Origin: an uncultured Eubacterium sp.
GTDB taxonomy: Bacteria; Bacillota; Clostridia; Lachnospirales; Lachnospiraceae
Length of the DNA stretch: 26,728 bases
Reading direction: 5' to 3'
Assembly (NCBI RefSeq): GCF_934295145.1
Contig: NZ_CAKRAS010000041.1
Location: 1-26,728, forward strand
The notes under the pieces are model-generated. The model was given only the letters and a program-made list of their open reading frames with translations. It ran no database searches and had not been told where the DNA came from. Made by a program: the position numbers and the translations under genes. Shown in pieces: positions 8,472 to 16,546 of the stretch; positions within the stretch are counted from its first letter, which is position 1; the number at the start of each line of letters is the position of its first letter.

Positions 8472-9371
8472 TTAAGATTTCATTGATACCGAAACCTGTG
8501 GGAATGGAATTTCAATCTGATGTTCATCCAGGGCATATTTCACATTTTCCGTGATTCGCCATCTGGTTTCCCAGTAGTCCTCTGTCTTTACCCATACACG
8601 GATACCAATGACCACGGCACTGTCTCCCAGACTGTCCACAAATACATGATATGGTTCCTCGCTGGTCATGCAGTTTTTCTCTTTTTCCAGCACATCGGAA
8701 ATCACCTGTTTGGCCAGACGGATATCTGCATCATAGGAAATGCCAACTGTAATGTCAATCCGTCGCTTATCCTGCTGTGTCAGATTCGTCAGACTGGAAT
8801 TGGATAAGCTGCCGTTTGGAAGGACAACCGTCTTATTATCTACCGTCAAAAGTTTCGTGTAACAAAGCTGAATTTCAGAAACGGTTCCCTCATTTCCATG
8901 GGTATCCTCCCGAATGTAATCTCCCACTTTAAATGGTTTTAAAATAAGAATCAGAACTCCACCAGCAAAATTCGACAATGTTCCCTGTAAGGCCAGACCG
9001 ATAGATAGACCGACAGAACCAATGACTGCAATGACAGAACTTGCGGTGATTCCAAACTTGCCAAGTACCAGCATGATCAGTACAAAATACAGACCCACAT
9101 TGCAGATATTATCCAAAAACTGTTTGACACCTTCATCCCAGTTGGTTTTATTTAAAAATTTACGGATAAATTTCCGTACCAATTTAATCACTTTTCGTCC
9201 AACCAGCAAAACAATGATCGCAATGATCAATTTTACCAGAAAATCCAGCACGGTCGGAAAGGAATCTTCAAAATATTTCACGATTGTATTCCATGACCAG
9301 AAGTTTACATTATCGGATACCACATCCGTCACTTCATCCGCCAGATTCTGCGATAATATAAATCTAAGCAT
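8472..9371 (-). CDS. mscS: Mechanosensitive ion channel, MscS family
   Basis: A small-conductance channel that opens when membrane tension rises and releases solutes after osmotic downshock. The 299-residue protein matches the short MscS architecture: TM1 about 43-58, TM2 about 88-105, the pore helix TM3 (about 111-143) with the glycine/alanine pattern GSVGLSIGLALQG and the kink, then the beta domain starting at KPFKVGD, the LPNG segment (184-187), and the C-terminal IPFPQVSV. The start at 9371 has GGAG six bases upstream. Only 25 bases separate it from the DUF1015 gene upstream, so the two are likely cotranscribed, although a functional link is not obvious. Confidence 0.95.
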   Translation of the reverse strand: MLRFILSQNLADEVTDVVSDNVNFWSWNTIVKYFEDSFPTVLDFLVKLIIAIIVLLVGRKVIKLVRKFIRKFLNKTNWDEGVKQFLDNICNVGLYFVLIMLVLGKFGITASSVIAVIGSVGLSIGLALQGTLSNFAGGVLILILKPFKVGDYIREDTHGNEGTVSEIQLCYTKLLTVDNKTVVLPNGSLSNSSLTNLTQQDKRRIDITVGISYDADIRLAKQVISDVLEKEKNCMTSEEPYHVFVDSLGDSAVVIGIRVWVKTEDYWETRWRITENVKYALDEHQIEIPFPQVSVSMKS

Positions 9372-9396
9372 ACATTTGCTCCATTTCTTCTATATT

Positions 9397-10638
9397 TTAC
9401 TCACTCAGCAGATGAATAAACAATCCACTTCTTAATTTTGGTTCAAACCATGTGGATTTCGGCGGCATTAAAAGTCCTGCATCCGCTACCGCAAACAGTT
9501 CTCCAATCGAAGTCGGATACATGGCAAACGCTGCTTTTGCATCCTCATGGCAGCGTTTCTCCAGTTCTTCTGTTCCACGGATACCACCGACGAAATCAAT
9601 GCGCGGATCGGTTTTTGGATCAGCAATGTCAAGTACCGGTGTCAGCATCAGATCCTGCAATAAGGAAACATCCAATCCCTTCACCGGATCATCATTTCGA
9701 TCCTCCGGTCGGACTTTGCAGGTATACCACCGTTCCTTCAGATACATAGAAAACGTGCCTTTCTCCTGCGGATGTTTGTCCTCAACAGTTAAATCACTTA
9801 CCTCAAAAAGTTCCTGCATTTTCTGTAAAAATGCATCCTCTGTCATGCCATTTAAGTCTTTTACTACACGGTTATAATCCAAAATCTTTAATTCGCTCTC
9901 CGGGAACAGTACGGACAGGAAGAAATTGAATTCTTCTTCCCCGGTATACCCCGGATGCTCACTTCTGCGTTTTTCGCCAACTTTTACGGCAGAAGCTGCA
10001 CGGTGATGACCGTCTGCGATATAAATCTGATCAATTCCTGCAAATGCACTGCGGATTGCTGCAATATCCTCCGCATCACCGATCACCCATACTCTGTGAC
10101 GAATGCCATCTGGAGAAATAAAATCGTATTCTGCATCCTGCTTTTTGACTTTATTTACGGTAGCTGTGATAGCTGCATTGTCACGGTACGCCAGGAAGAT
10201 TGGTCCTGTCTGTGCATCACAGATATCTACGTGGCGGATACGATCCTGTTCCTTTTCCGCACGTGTATTTTCATGCTTTTTGATCACATTATTCTCATAG
10301 TCATCGATAGACGCGCATGCGGTGATACCGGTCTGTGTCCGTCCATTCATGGTCAGCTCATAAATATAATAACAAGCCTCTTTGTCCCGGATAAAATCCC
10401 CCTTTGCCATCATATCCCACAGGGTATCATGCGCTTTCTGATAAACCTCCGGTGCATAAGTATCTACGGAATCATCAAACTGTGTTTCGGCACGGTCGAT
10501 TTTCAGAAAAGATTCCGGTTCCCGCAGTACTTCCTCTTTTGCTTCTTTTCGATTGTATACATCATATGGTAATGCAGCAATTTTCGCTGCTTTCTCTCTG
10601 CATGGTCGCACACATGCAAATGGTCTGATCTCTGCCAT
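9397..10638 (-). CDS. DUF1015 family protein, linked to serine biosynthesis
   Basis: A soluble protein of 413 residues of unknown biochemical function. It is recognised by family hallmarks: MAEIRPFACVRP at the start, KHENT (121-125), the histidine-rich ADGHHR (208-213), GGIRGTEELEKR (351-362) and the C-terminal MPPKSTWFEPKLRSG (391-405). No transmembrane segment or signal peptide is visible. I see none of the classical phosphatase motifs (HAD DxDx[TV] or RHG). The start ATG at 10638 is chosen for its AAAGGAG site; the longer frame to 10707 would translate through the serA terminator. The gene directly follows serC and serA, a linkage I recall from other Clostridia, which suggests a role in phosphoserine or serine metabolism, but this is inference. 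The terminator 20 bases ahead of its start implies expression by read-through or relief of attenuation. Confidence 0.88.
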   Translation of the reverse strand: MAEIRPFACVRPCREKAAKIAALPYDVYNRKEAKEEVLREPESFLKIDRAETQFDDSVDTYAPEVYQKAHDTLWDMMAKGDFIRDKEACYYIYELTMNGRTQTGITACASIDDYENNVIKKHENTRAEKEQDRIRHVDICDAQTGPIFLAYRDNAAITATVNKVKKQDAEYDFISPDGIRHRVWVIGDAEDIAAIRSAFAGIDQIYIADGHHRAASAVKVGEKRRSEHPGYTGEEEFNFFLSVLFPESELKILDYNRVVKDLNGMTEDAFLQKMQELFEVSDLTVEDKHPQEKGTFSMYLKERWYTCKVRPEDRNDDPVKGLDVSLLQDLMLTPVLDIADPKTDPRIDFVGGIRGTEELEKRCHEDAKAAFAMYPTSIGELFAVADAGLLMPPKSTWFEPKLRSGLFIHLLSE

Positions 10639-10657
10639 TTTATTTTCTCCTTTTGCG

Positions 10658-10700
10658 AAAAAAGGCGTGGAAACAAAGCTGTACTCTCTGTTCCCACGCC
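10658..10700 (-). terminator. Intrinsic terminator or attenuator between serA and the DUF1015 gene
   Basis: On the minus strand GGCGTGGGAACAGAG pairs with CTTTGTTTCCACGCC (15 bp, two wobble pairs, 7-base loop) and runs straight into six Us. It starts 13 bases after the serA stop and ends 20 bases before the DUF1015 start, leaving no room for a promoter between them. Confidence 0.9.
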
Positions 10701-10713
10701 GACTCAATGATCG

Positions 10714-11877
10714 TTATTTGATCACTCTTACTTTTAATACACCGTCAATTGCAGCCAGTTTTTCAACAACGTCTGCGGTTGCCGGAGCATCCAGATCCAG
10801 AAGTGAATAAGCATAGTCATTGCGGCTCTTGTTTGTCATGTCAGCAATATTGACACCTGCTTCACCTAATACAGATGAATACTGACCGATCATGTTCTTG
10901 ATATTTTTGTGCAGGATTGCGATTCTTGCGACACCTGTGCACACACCCATGTTACAATCCGGATAATTTACAGAATGTGTAATATTTCCGTTCTCGATAT
11001 AATCAATCACTTCCTGTACGGCCATTACTGCACAGTTATCCTCAGATTCTGCGGTAGATGCGCCAAGGTGTGGGATCACAATGCAGTTCTCCGCGCCTGC
11101 TGTGGTCGGATTTGGGAAATCTACGACATATTTGCGTACTTTTCCTGCTTTTAATGCTTCAACCATAGCTGCTTCATCTACTAACGTATCGCGGGCGAAA
11201 TTCAGAACGATCACGTTCTCTTTCATCATTGCGATGGCTTCTTTACTGATCATTCCTTTTGTGGAATCCAGAAGCGGTACATGAATTGTGATGAAATCAC
11301 ACTCTTTGTAAATGTCCTCCACTGCCAGCACATGTTTTACTTTTGTAGAAACATTCCATGCTGCATTGACAGACAGATACGGATCATAACCAAGCACATC
11401 CATGCCCAGTGCTACCGCCGCATTGGCAACCTGCACACCGATGGCTCCTAGTCCGATGACACCAAGTTTTTTTCCTTTTATCTCAGTTCCTGCAAATGCT
11501 TTTTTTGCTTTCTCAGCTGCTTTTGCAATTCCTGTATCCTCTTTGTTCTCTTTTACCCAGTCGATACCGCCTGTGATATCACGGCTTGCAAGAAGCATGC
11601 CTGCGATCACTAACTCTTTGACACCGTTTGCGTTTGCACCTGGTGTATTGAATACAACGATTCCCTGATCTGCGCATTTCTCCAGTGGAATATTGTTGAC
11701 GCCTGCACCTGCGCGGGCTACTGCCAACAGCGATTCCGGAAGATCCATGTCATGCATTGCTGCACTACGCACTAATGCAACCTCTGCCGCATTGAAATCA
11801 TCTGTTTTCTCATAGGTATCTGGGAATAATTTCAGACCGCACGCTGCGATCGGATTTAAACAATGAAACTGAACCAT
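10714..11877 (-). CDS. serA: D-3-phosphoglycerate dehydrogenase
   Basis: First enzyme of L-serine synthesis, oxidising 3-phosphoglycerate with NAD+. The 387-residue chain has a Rossmann NAD-binding domain with GLGAIG (142-147), the catalytic arginine R229 in NFARD, the catalytic histidine H270 in PHLGAST, and a C-terminal ACT-like domain (about 318-387) that in the family can bind serine for feedback control. The usual catalytic glutamate, in the DVFxxEP segment of related dehydrogenases, is absent: here the segment reads VVDFPNPTT and is shorter. This short clostridial form has no intervening domain. The start at 11877 follows AGAGGG. It lies 67 bases after serC and ends in a terminator. Confidence 0.94.
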   Translation of the reverse strand: MVQFHCLNPIAACGLKLFPDTYEKTDDFNAAEVALVRSAAMHDMDLPESLLAVARAGAGVNNIPLEKCADQGIVVFNTPGANANGVKELVIAGMLLASRDITGGIDWVKENKEDTGIAKAAEKAKKAFAGTEIKGKKLGVIGLGAIGVQVANAAVALGMDVLGYDPYLSVNAAWNVSTKVKHVLAVEDIYKECDFITIHVPLLDSTKGMISKEAIAMMKENVIVLNFARDTLVDEAAMVEALKAGKVRKYVVDFPNPTTAGAENCIVIPHLGASTAESEDNCAVMAVQEVIDYIENGNITHSVNYPDCNMGVCTGVARIAILHKNIKNMIGQYSSVLGEAGVNIADMTNKSRNDYAYSLLDLDAPATADVVEKLAAIDGVLKVRVIK

Positions 11878-11944
11878 TTTAGTTCCCTCTTTTCTTCAAC
11901 TTTTTTCAACTCAATTTTTCTAAATTTAAATATACATCACAAAT

Positions 11945-13030
11945 TTACTTTGTGTTCTCAGCTTCGAATTTCTTCATAAACTCAACCAATGCGATAACAC
12001 CCTCTTTTGGCATTGCATTGTAGATGGAAGCACGCATACCACCAACGGTTCTGTGTCCTTTTAAGTTCTCCAGACCTGCTGCTTTTGCTTCTGCAACAAA
12101 TTTTGCATCCAGATCTTTATCACCTGTTACAAACGGAACGTTCATCAAAGAACGGTCTTCTTTACGGACAGTACCTTTGAACAGTTTGCTGTTGTCAAGG
12201 AAATCATACAGGATTGCTGCTTTCTCCTCGTTACGTTTCTTCATCGCTTCCAGACCGCCAAGGTTCTTGATCCATTTGAATACTTTACCGCAGATGTAGA
12301 TGCCATAGCATGGCGGTGTATTGTACATGGAACCTTTATCAGCCTGTGTTTTGTATTTCATCAGAGTCGGTACATAATCCGGCAGATCATCGCGGATCAG
12401 ATCCTCACGGATGATCACAATCTGCACGCCGGCAGGTCCGATATTTTTCTGAACGCCGCCCCAGATCACACCGTATTTCTCTACGTCCATCGGCTCTGAC
12501 AGGAAGCAGGAAGATACGTCTGCTACCAGAGTTTTTCCTTTGGTATTTGGCAGTTCATGATATACAGTTCCGTAAATGGTGTTGTTCTGGCAAATGTATA
12601 CATAGTCTGCATCATCATCGATTGGAAGATCAGAACAATCCGGAATATAAGTAAATGTCTCATCCTCAGAAGAAGCAATCTTTACTGCTTTTCCGTATTT
12701 CTTTCCTTCCTCATATGCCTTCTTTGCCCACTGACCTGTTACGATGTAATCAGCCACACCGTTTTTCATCAGGTTCATCGGAACTGCGGAGAACTGTAAC
12801 GCTCCACCCCCCTGTAAGAATAATACTTTGTAATTATCCGGGATATGTAATAAATCCCTTAAATCTGCTTCAGCCTCATCAATGATTTCCTGAAACATGG
12901 AAGAACGATGGCTCATCTCCATAACGGACATACCGCATCCACGGTAATCAAGCATCTCCTCCTGTGCCTCTTTCAGCACTTCTACCGGTAATACTGCCGG
13001 ACCAGCTGAGAAATTATAAACTCTGCTCAT
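11945..13030 (-). CDS. serC: Phosphoserine aminotransferase
   Basis: PLP enzyme of the second serine step, converting 3-phosphohydroxypyruvate and glutamate to phosphoserine; in some bacteria it also acts in vitamin B6 synthesis. The 361-residue protein has the family start NFSAGPAVLP, the GGGALQF segment (74-80), and the Schiff-base lysine K195 in GGVQKNIGPAG, with R/H-rich C-terminal GHRTVGGMRASIYNA. The start at 13030 has a perfect AGGAGG seven bases upstream. serA follows on the same strand. A structured 107-base leader separates it from ilvB. Confidence 0.97.
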   Translation of the reverse strand: MSRVYNFSAGPAVLPVEVLKEAQEEMLDYRGCGMSVMEMSHRSSMFQEIIDEAEADLRDLLHIPDNYKVLFLQGGGALQFSAVPMNLMKNGVADYIVTGQWAKKAYEEGKKYGKAVKIASSEDETFTYIPDCSDLPIDDDADYVYICQNNTIYGTVYHELPNTKGKTLVADVSSCFLSEPMDVEKYGVIWGGVQKNIGPAGVQIVIIREDLIRDDLPDYVPTLMKYKTQADKGSMYNTPPCYGIYICGKVFKWIKNLGGLEAMKKRNEEKAAILYDFLDNSKLFKGTVRKEDRSLMNVPFVTGDKDLDAKFVAEAKAAGLENLKGHRTVGGMRASIYNAMPKEGVIALVEFMKKFEAENTK

Positions 13031-13085
13031 TTTGAAACCTCCTGGATTTTCCCTGTCTTGCAGGATTTTTTATTATGAACACCTT

Positions 13086-13128
13086 CCAGGTGGCAAAGAG
13101 ACTCCTCTCCCTGTACAGTGCCACCCGG
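13086..13128 (-). repeat. Branched hairpin between ilvB and serC
   Basis: A 10-bp stem (CCGGGTGGCA with TGCCACCTGG, one G-U) encloses the palindrome CTGTACAG and a small GAGA/TCTC hairpin. It begins 10 bases after the ilvB stop. No U-tract follows, and the GGGTGGCAC segment only loosely recalls a T-box. It could be a regulatory leader of serC, an RNA-stabilising element or a dispersed repeat. Confidence 0.5.
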
Positions 13129-13137
13129 ATGCGTCAT

Positions 13138-14817
13138 TTATCTGTTCTTCAGATCAGATAAATCAAATGCTTCGCTGATCGGTGCGCCTGGTGCTACCAT
13201 CGGCCAAACATTATCATCACTGTCAATGATACAATCGATGAGTACCGGTGTCTTCATTTCCAGTGCTTCTGCCAGTTCTTTGGCAAATTCTTCCTGTGTT
13301 TTTGCACGCATGCCTGTGGCTCCCATAGCCTCAGCAAGTTTCACGAAATCCACACCATCATTTAAGATTGTGTTGGAATAACGTTTTTCATAAAATAATC
13401 CCTGCCACTGATGTACCATACCAAGTACCTGATTGTTAATAACAATCTGGATCAGCGGAAGCTGCTGGCGGACTGCTGTGGCAATCTCATTCATATTCAT
13501 ACGGAAACAACCATCACCCGCAATGTTGATGACCTGTTTCTCCGGATTTGCGACCTGTGCGCCGATTGCGGCGCCAAGACCATATCCCATGGTACCAAGG
13601 CCACCGGAAGTCAGTAATGTACGCGGCTTAGAGAATTTATAATACTGTGCCGCCCACATCTGATGCTGTCCGACCTCTGTAACGATGATGGCATCGCCCT
13701 TCGTCTGGCGGTAAATCTCCTCCATAACAAACGGTCCGGACAATCCTTCTTTTTTATAGGTTAACGGATATTTTTCCTTGAATTCACCAATCTGCTGCAT
13801 CCATTCTGTGTGTTCCTGCTGCCCTAACAGATGGTTCACACGTTTCAGGATTTCCTTGATATCTCCGATCACGCTGGCATCCGTCTGGATATTTTTATTA
13901 ATCTCAGCTGGATCTACATCAAACTGCAAAATCTTTGCGTTGCTTGCAAAGCGCTTTGCATCACCGATGACGCGGTCGCTAAAACGAACGCCAACTGCGA
14001 TCAGCAGATCACATTCGCTTACACCATAGTTGGAAGCTTTTGTACCATGCATACCAAGCATTCCACTATATCTGTCATTTGTTCCGTCAAATGCACCTTT
14101 TCCCATCAGGGAATCACATATCGGTGCATCTACTAGATCTGCAAATTTTGCAAGTTCTTCGCTGGCTCCGGAAATGACTGCACCGCCACCGACAAAGATG
14201 TACGGTTTTTTCGCTTCACGGATCATAGCTGCTGCCTGCTCCAGATCAGCTTCTGTCATTTTGTCGATTTTACGCGCTACCGGCGGAATCTGCTGAAATT
14301 CAAATTCTGTTGTAGCTGCAGTAACGTCTTTTGGAATATCTACCAGCACAGGTCCCGGACGCCCGGTCTGGGCGATCCGAAAAGCACGGCGGATCACATC
14401 AGCCAGTTTATTGACATCTTTTACAATAAAATTATGCTTTGTGATCGGTGTCGTGATACCTGCGATATCAATCTCCTGAAAGCTGTCTTTTCCAAGCAGC
14501 GGCACACCTACGTTGCAGGTGATAGCCACCATTGGAACAGAATCCATATAAGCGGTTGCGATACCGGTTACCAGATTGGTTGCACCCGGTCCGGAAGTAG
14601 CCAGACACACACCGACTTTTCCGGTAGAACGGGCATATCCATCCGCTGCATGGGAAGCTCCCTGTTCGTGGGACGTAAGCACATGGTGAATTTCATCGCT
14701 ATGTTTATACAGTTCATCGTAAACGTTTAAAATTGCTCCGCCCGGATAACCAAATACAGTATCCACGCCCTGCTCTTTCAAACATTCGATAACAATCTGT
14801 GATCCTGTCAACTGCAT
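13138..14817 (-). CDS. ilvB: Acetolactate synthase, catalytic (large) subunit
   Basis: ThDP-dependent first common enzyme of valine, leucine and isoleucine synthesis, joining two pyruvates or pyruvate and 2-ketobutyrate. The 559-residue protein has the Pyr-domain glutamate E51 in SHEQGA, the central FAD-binding-type domain (about 195-345), and the ThDP/Mg motif from GDG (434-436) to NN (461-462). The QVLGMVHQWQ segment is typical of biosynthetic AHAS, not catabolic AlsS. The start at 14817 follows AGAGGA with a slightly long spacer. It comes 42 bases after ilvD. No small regulatory subunit gene (ilvN/ilvH) follows; serC does. Confidence 0.96.
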   Translation of the reverse strand: MQLTGSQIVIECLKEQGVDTVFGYPGGAILNVYDELYKHSDEIHHVLTSHEQGASHAADGYARSTGKVGVCLATSGPGATNLVTGIATAYMDSVPMVAITCNVGVPLLGKDSFQEIDIAGITTPITKHNFIVKDVNKLADVIRRAFRIAQTGRPGPVLVDIPKDVTAATTEFEFQQIPPVARKIDKMTEADLEQAAAMIREAKKPYIFVGGGAVISGASEELAKFADLVDAPICDSLMGKGAFDGTNDRYSGMLGMHGTKASNYGVSECDLLIAVGVRFSDRVIGDAKRFASNAKILQFDVDPAEINKNIQTDASVIGDIKEILKRVNHLLGQQEHTEWMQQIGEFKEKYPLTYKKEGLSGPFVMEEIYRQTKGDAIIVTEVGQHQMWAAQYYKFSKPRTLLTSGGLGTMGYGLGAAIGAQVANPEKQVINIAGDGCFRMNMNEIATAVRQQLPLIQIVINNQVLGMVHQWQGLFYEKRYSNTILNDGVDFVKLAEAMGATGMRAKTQEEFAKELAEALEMKTPVLIDCIIDSDDNVWPMVAPGAPISEAFDLSDLKNR

Positions 14818-14859
14818 ATGCTTTTGTTCCTCTTTTCTATCTAATCTTACCTTCTGATC

Positions 14860-16527
14860 TTATTTATTTGTTTTCAGAATAGCACCTGTGTTTCCAGATG
14901 TAACCATGGAAGCGTAACGAGCCAGATATCCTGTTGTGATCTTCGGCTCACGCGGCTGCCATTTTGCTTTTCTTGCTGCCATCTCTTCGTCAGAAATATC
15001 CACATTCAGTGTGTTCTCCGGAATGTTGATCTTGATGATATCACCTTCCTCTACGAATGCGATTGGGCCGCCAACTGCTGCTTCCGGTGATACGTGTCCG
15101 ATGGAAGCTCCCCTGGAAGCTCCGGAGAAACGTCCGTCTGTGATCAGAGCTACGGAAGAACCAAGTCCCATACCTGCAATGGCAGATGTCGGGTTCAGCA
15201 TCTCACGCATACCCGGGCCGCCTTTCGGTCCCTCGTAACGGATCACAACAACATCACCTTCTACGATCTTGCCGCCTTTGATTGCTGCGATCGCATCTTC
15301 CTCACAGTCAAATACTCTTGCCGGTCCTTCATGTACCATCATCTCCGGTACAACTGCGGAACGTTTTACAACTGCGGAATCCGGTGCAAGGTTACCTTTC
15401 AGTACGGCGATTCCGCCTGTCTTGCTGTACGGATTCTCAACCGGACGGATAACTTCCGGATTTTTATTTACAACACCCTGAATATTTTCAGCGATTGTCT
15501 TTCCTGTAACTGTCATACAGCTTGTATCCAGCAGACCGATTTTATTCAACTCGGACATAACTGCGGATACACCGCCTGCCTCGTTTAAGTCCTCCATGTA
15601 TGTCGGGCCTGCCGGTGCAAGGTGGCAGAGGTTCGGTGTCTTCTCACTTAATGCGTTTGCGATATCAAGGTCAATATCTACACCAGCCTCATGTGCGATA
15701 GCCGGAAGGTGAAGCATGGAGTTTGTAGAACATCCAAGTGCCATATCCATAGTTAATGCATTCATAAATGCTGCTTTTGTCATAATATCACGCGGACGGA
15801 TATCTCTCTTTAACAGTTCCATAACTGCCATACCTGCATGTTTTGCAAGTTTGATTCTCTCAGAATATACTGCAGGGATGGTTCCGTTTCCAGGAAGTCC
15901 CATACCGATGGCCTCTGTCAGACAGTTCATGGAATTTGCTGTATACATACCGGAACAGGATCCACAGGTCGGGCATACTTTTTCTTCGTACTCTCTTACC
16001 TCATCCTCTGTCATAGTACCTGCTGCGTAGGAACCAACTGCCTCAAACATGGAAGAAAGACTTCTCTTTTTGCCATGGATATGACCAGCCAGCATCGGGC
16101 CGCCGCTTACGAATACAGTCGGAATGTTCAGTCTGGCTGCTGCCATCAGAAGTCCCGGTACATTTTTATCACAGTTCGGAACCATAACCAGTGCATCAAA
16201 CTGATGTGCCATTGCCATACACTCTGTAGAATCCGCGATCAGATCACGGGTTACCAGAGAATATTTCATTCCTGTATGTCCCATGGCAATACCATCACAT
16301 ACTGCGATTGCCGGGAATACGATCGGTGTGCCGCCTGCCATTGCAACACCCATCTTTACAGCTTCTACAATTTTATCCAGGTTCATATGTCCCGGTACGA
16401 TCTCATTATAGGAACTTACGATACCTACTAACGGTCTGTCTAATTCCTCCTTGGTATAACCAAGTGCATTGAATAAAGATCTGTGAGGTGCCTGCTGCAT
16501 CCCTTTTGTAACATTGTCACTTCTCAT
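14860..16527 (-). CDS. ilvD: Dihydroxy-acid dehydratase
   Basis: Iron-sulfur enzyme that dehydrates 2,3-dihydroxy-isovalerate and its ethyl analogue to the 2-keto acids, the third step of branched-chain synthesis. The 555-residue chain has CDKN (C119), the cluster segment CPTCGSC (C185, C188, C191) and the C-terminal GRFSGASRGASIGHVSPEAA signature. The first loop reads NEIVPGH and lacks the cysteine that the [2Fe-2S] class has at this place, so I infer the oxygen-sensitive [4Fe-4S] type, in keeping with an anaerobe. The start at 16527 has AAGGAG at about ten bases. The gene follows leuB by 19 bases. Confidence 0.96.
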   Translation of the reverse strand: MRSDNVTKGMQQAPHRSLFNALGYTKEELDRPLVGIVSSYNEIVPGHMNLDKIVEAVKMGVAMAGGTPIVFPAIAVCDGIAMGHTGMKYSLVTRDLIADSTECMAMAHQFDALVMVPNCDKNVPGLLMAAARLNIPTVFVSGGPMLAGHIHGKKRSLSSMFEAVGSYAAGTMTEDEVREYEEKVCPTCGSCSGMYTANSMNCLTEAIGMGLPGNGTIPAVYSERIKLAKHAGMAVMELLKRDIRPRDIMTKAAFMNALTMDMALGCSTNSMLHLPAIAHEAGVDIDLDIANALSEKTPNLCHLAPAGPTYMEDLNEAGGVSAVMSELNKIGLLDTSCMTVTGKTIAENIQGVVNKNPEVIRPVENPYSKTGGIAVLKGNLAPDSAVVKRSAVVPEMMVHEGPARVFDCEEDAIAAIKGGKIVEGDVVVIRYEGPKGGPGMREMLNPTSAIAGMGLGSSVALITDGRFSGASRGASIGHVSPEAAVGGPIAFVEEGDIIKINIPENTLNVDISDEEMAARKAKWQPREPKITTGYLARYASMVTSGNTGAILKTNK

Positions 16528-16546
16528 TTTTTTACATACTCCTTTT

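Noticed and set aside
10639..10707. N-terminal extension of the DUF1015 protein
   Set aside because: The extension would be translated from the serA terminator hairpin; the ATG at 10638 has AAAGGAG and begins with the family's usual MAEIRPF.
13031..13137. A serine T-box ahead of serC
   Set aside because: GGGTGGCAC is present, but the following CCGCG is not, no stem I or terminator is visible, and 107 bases is too short.
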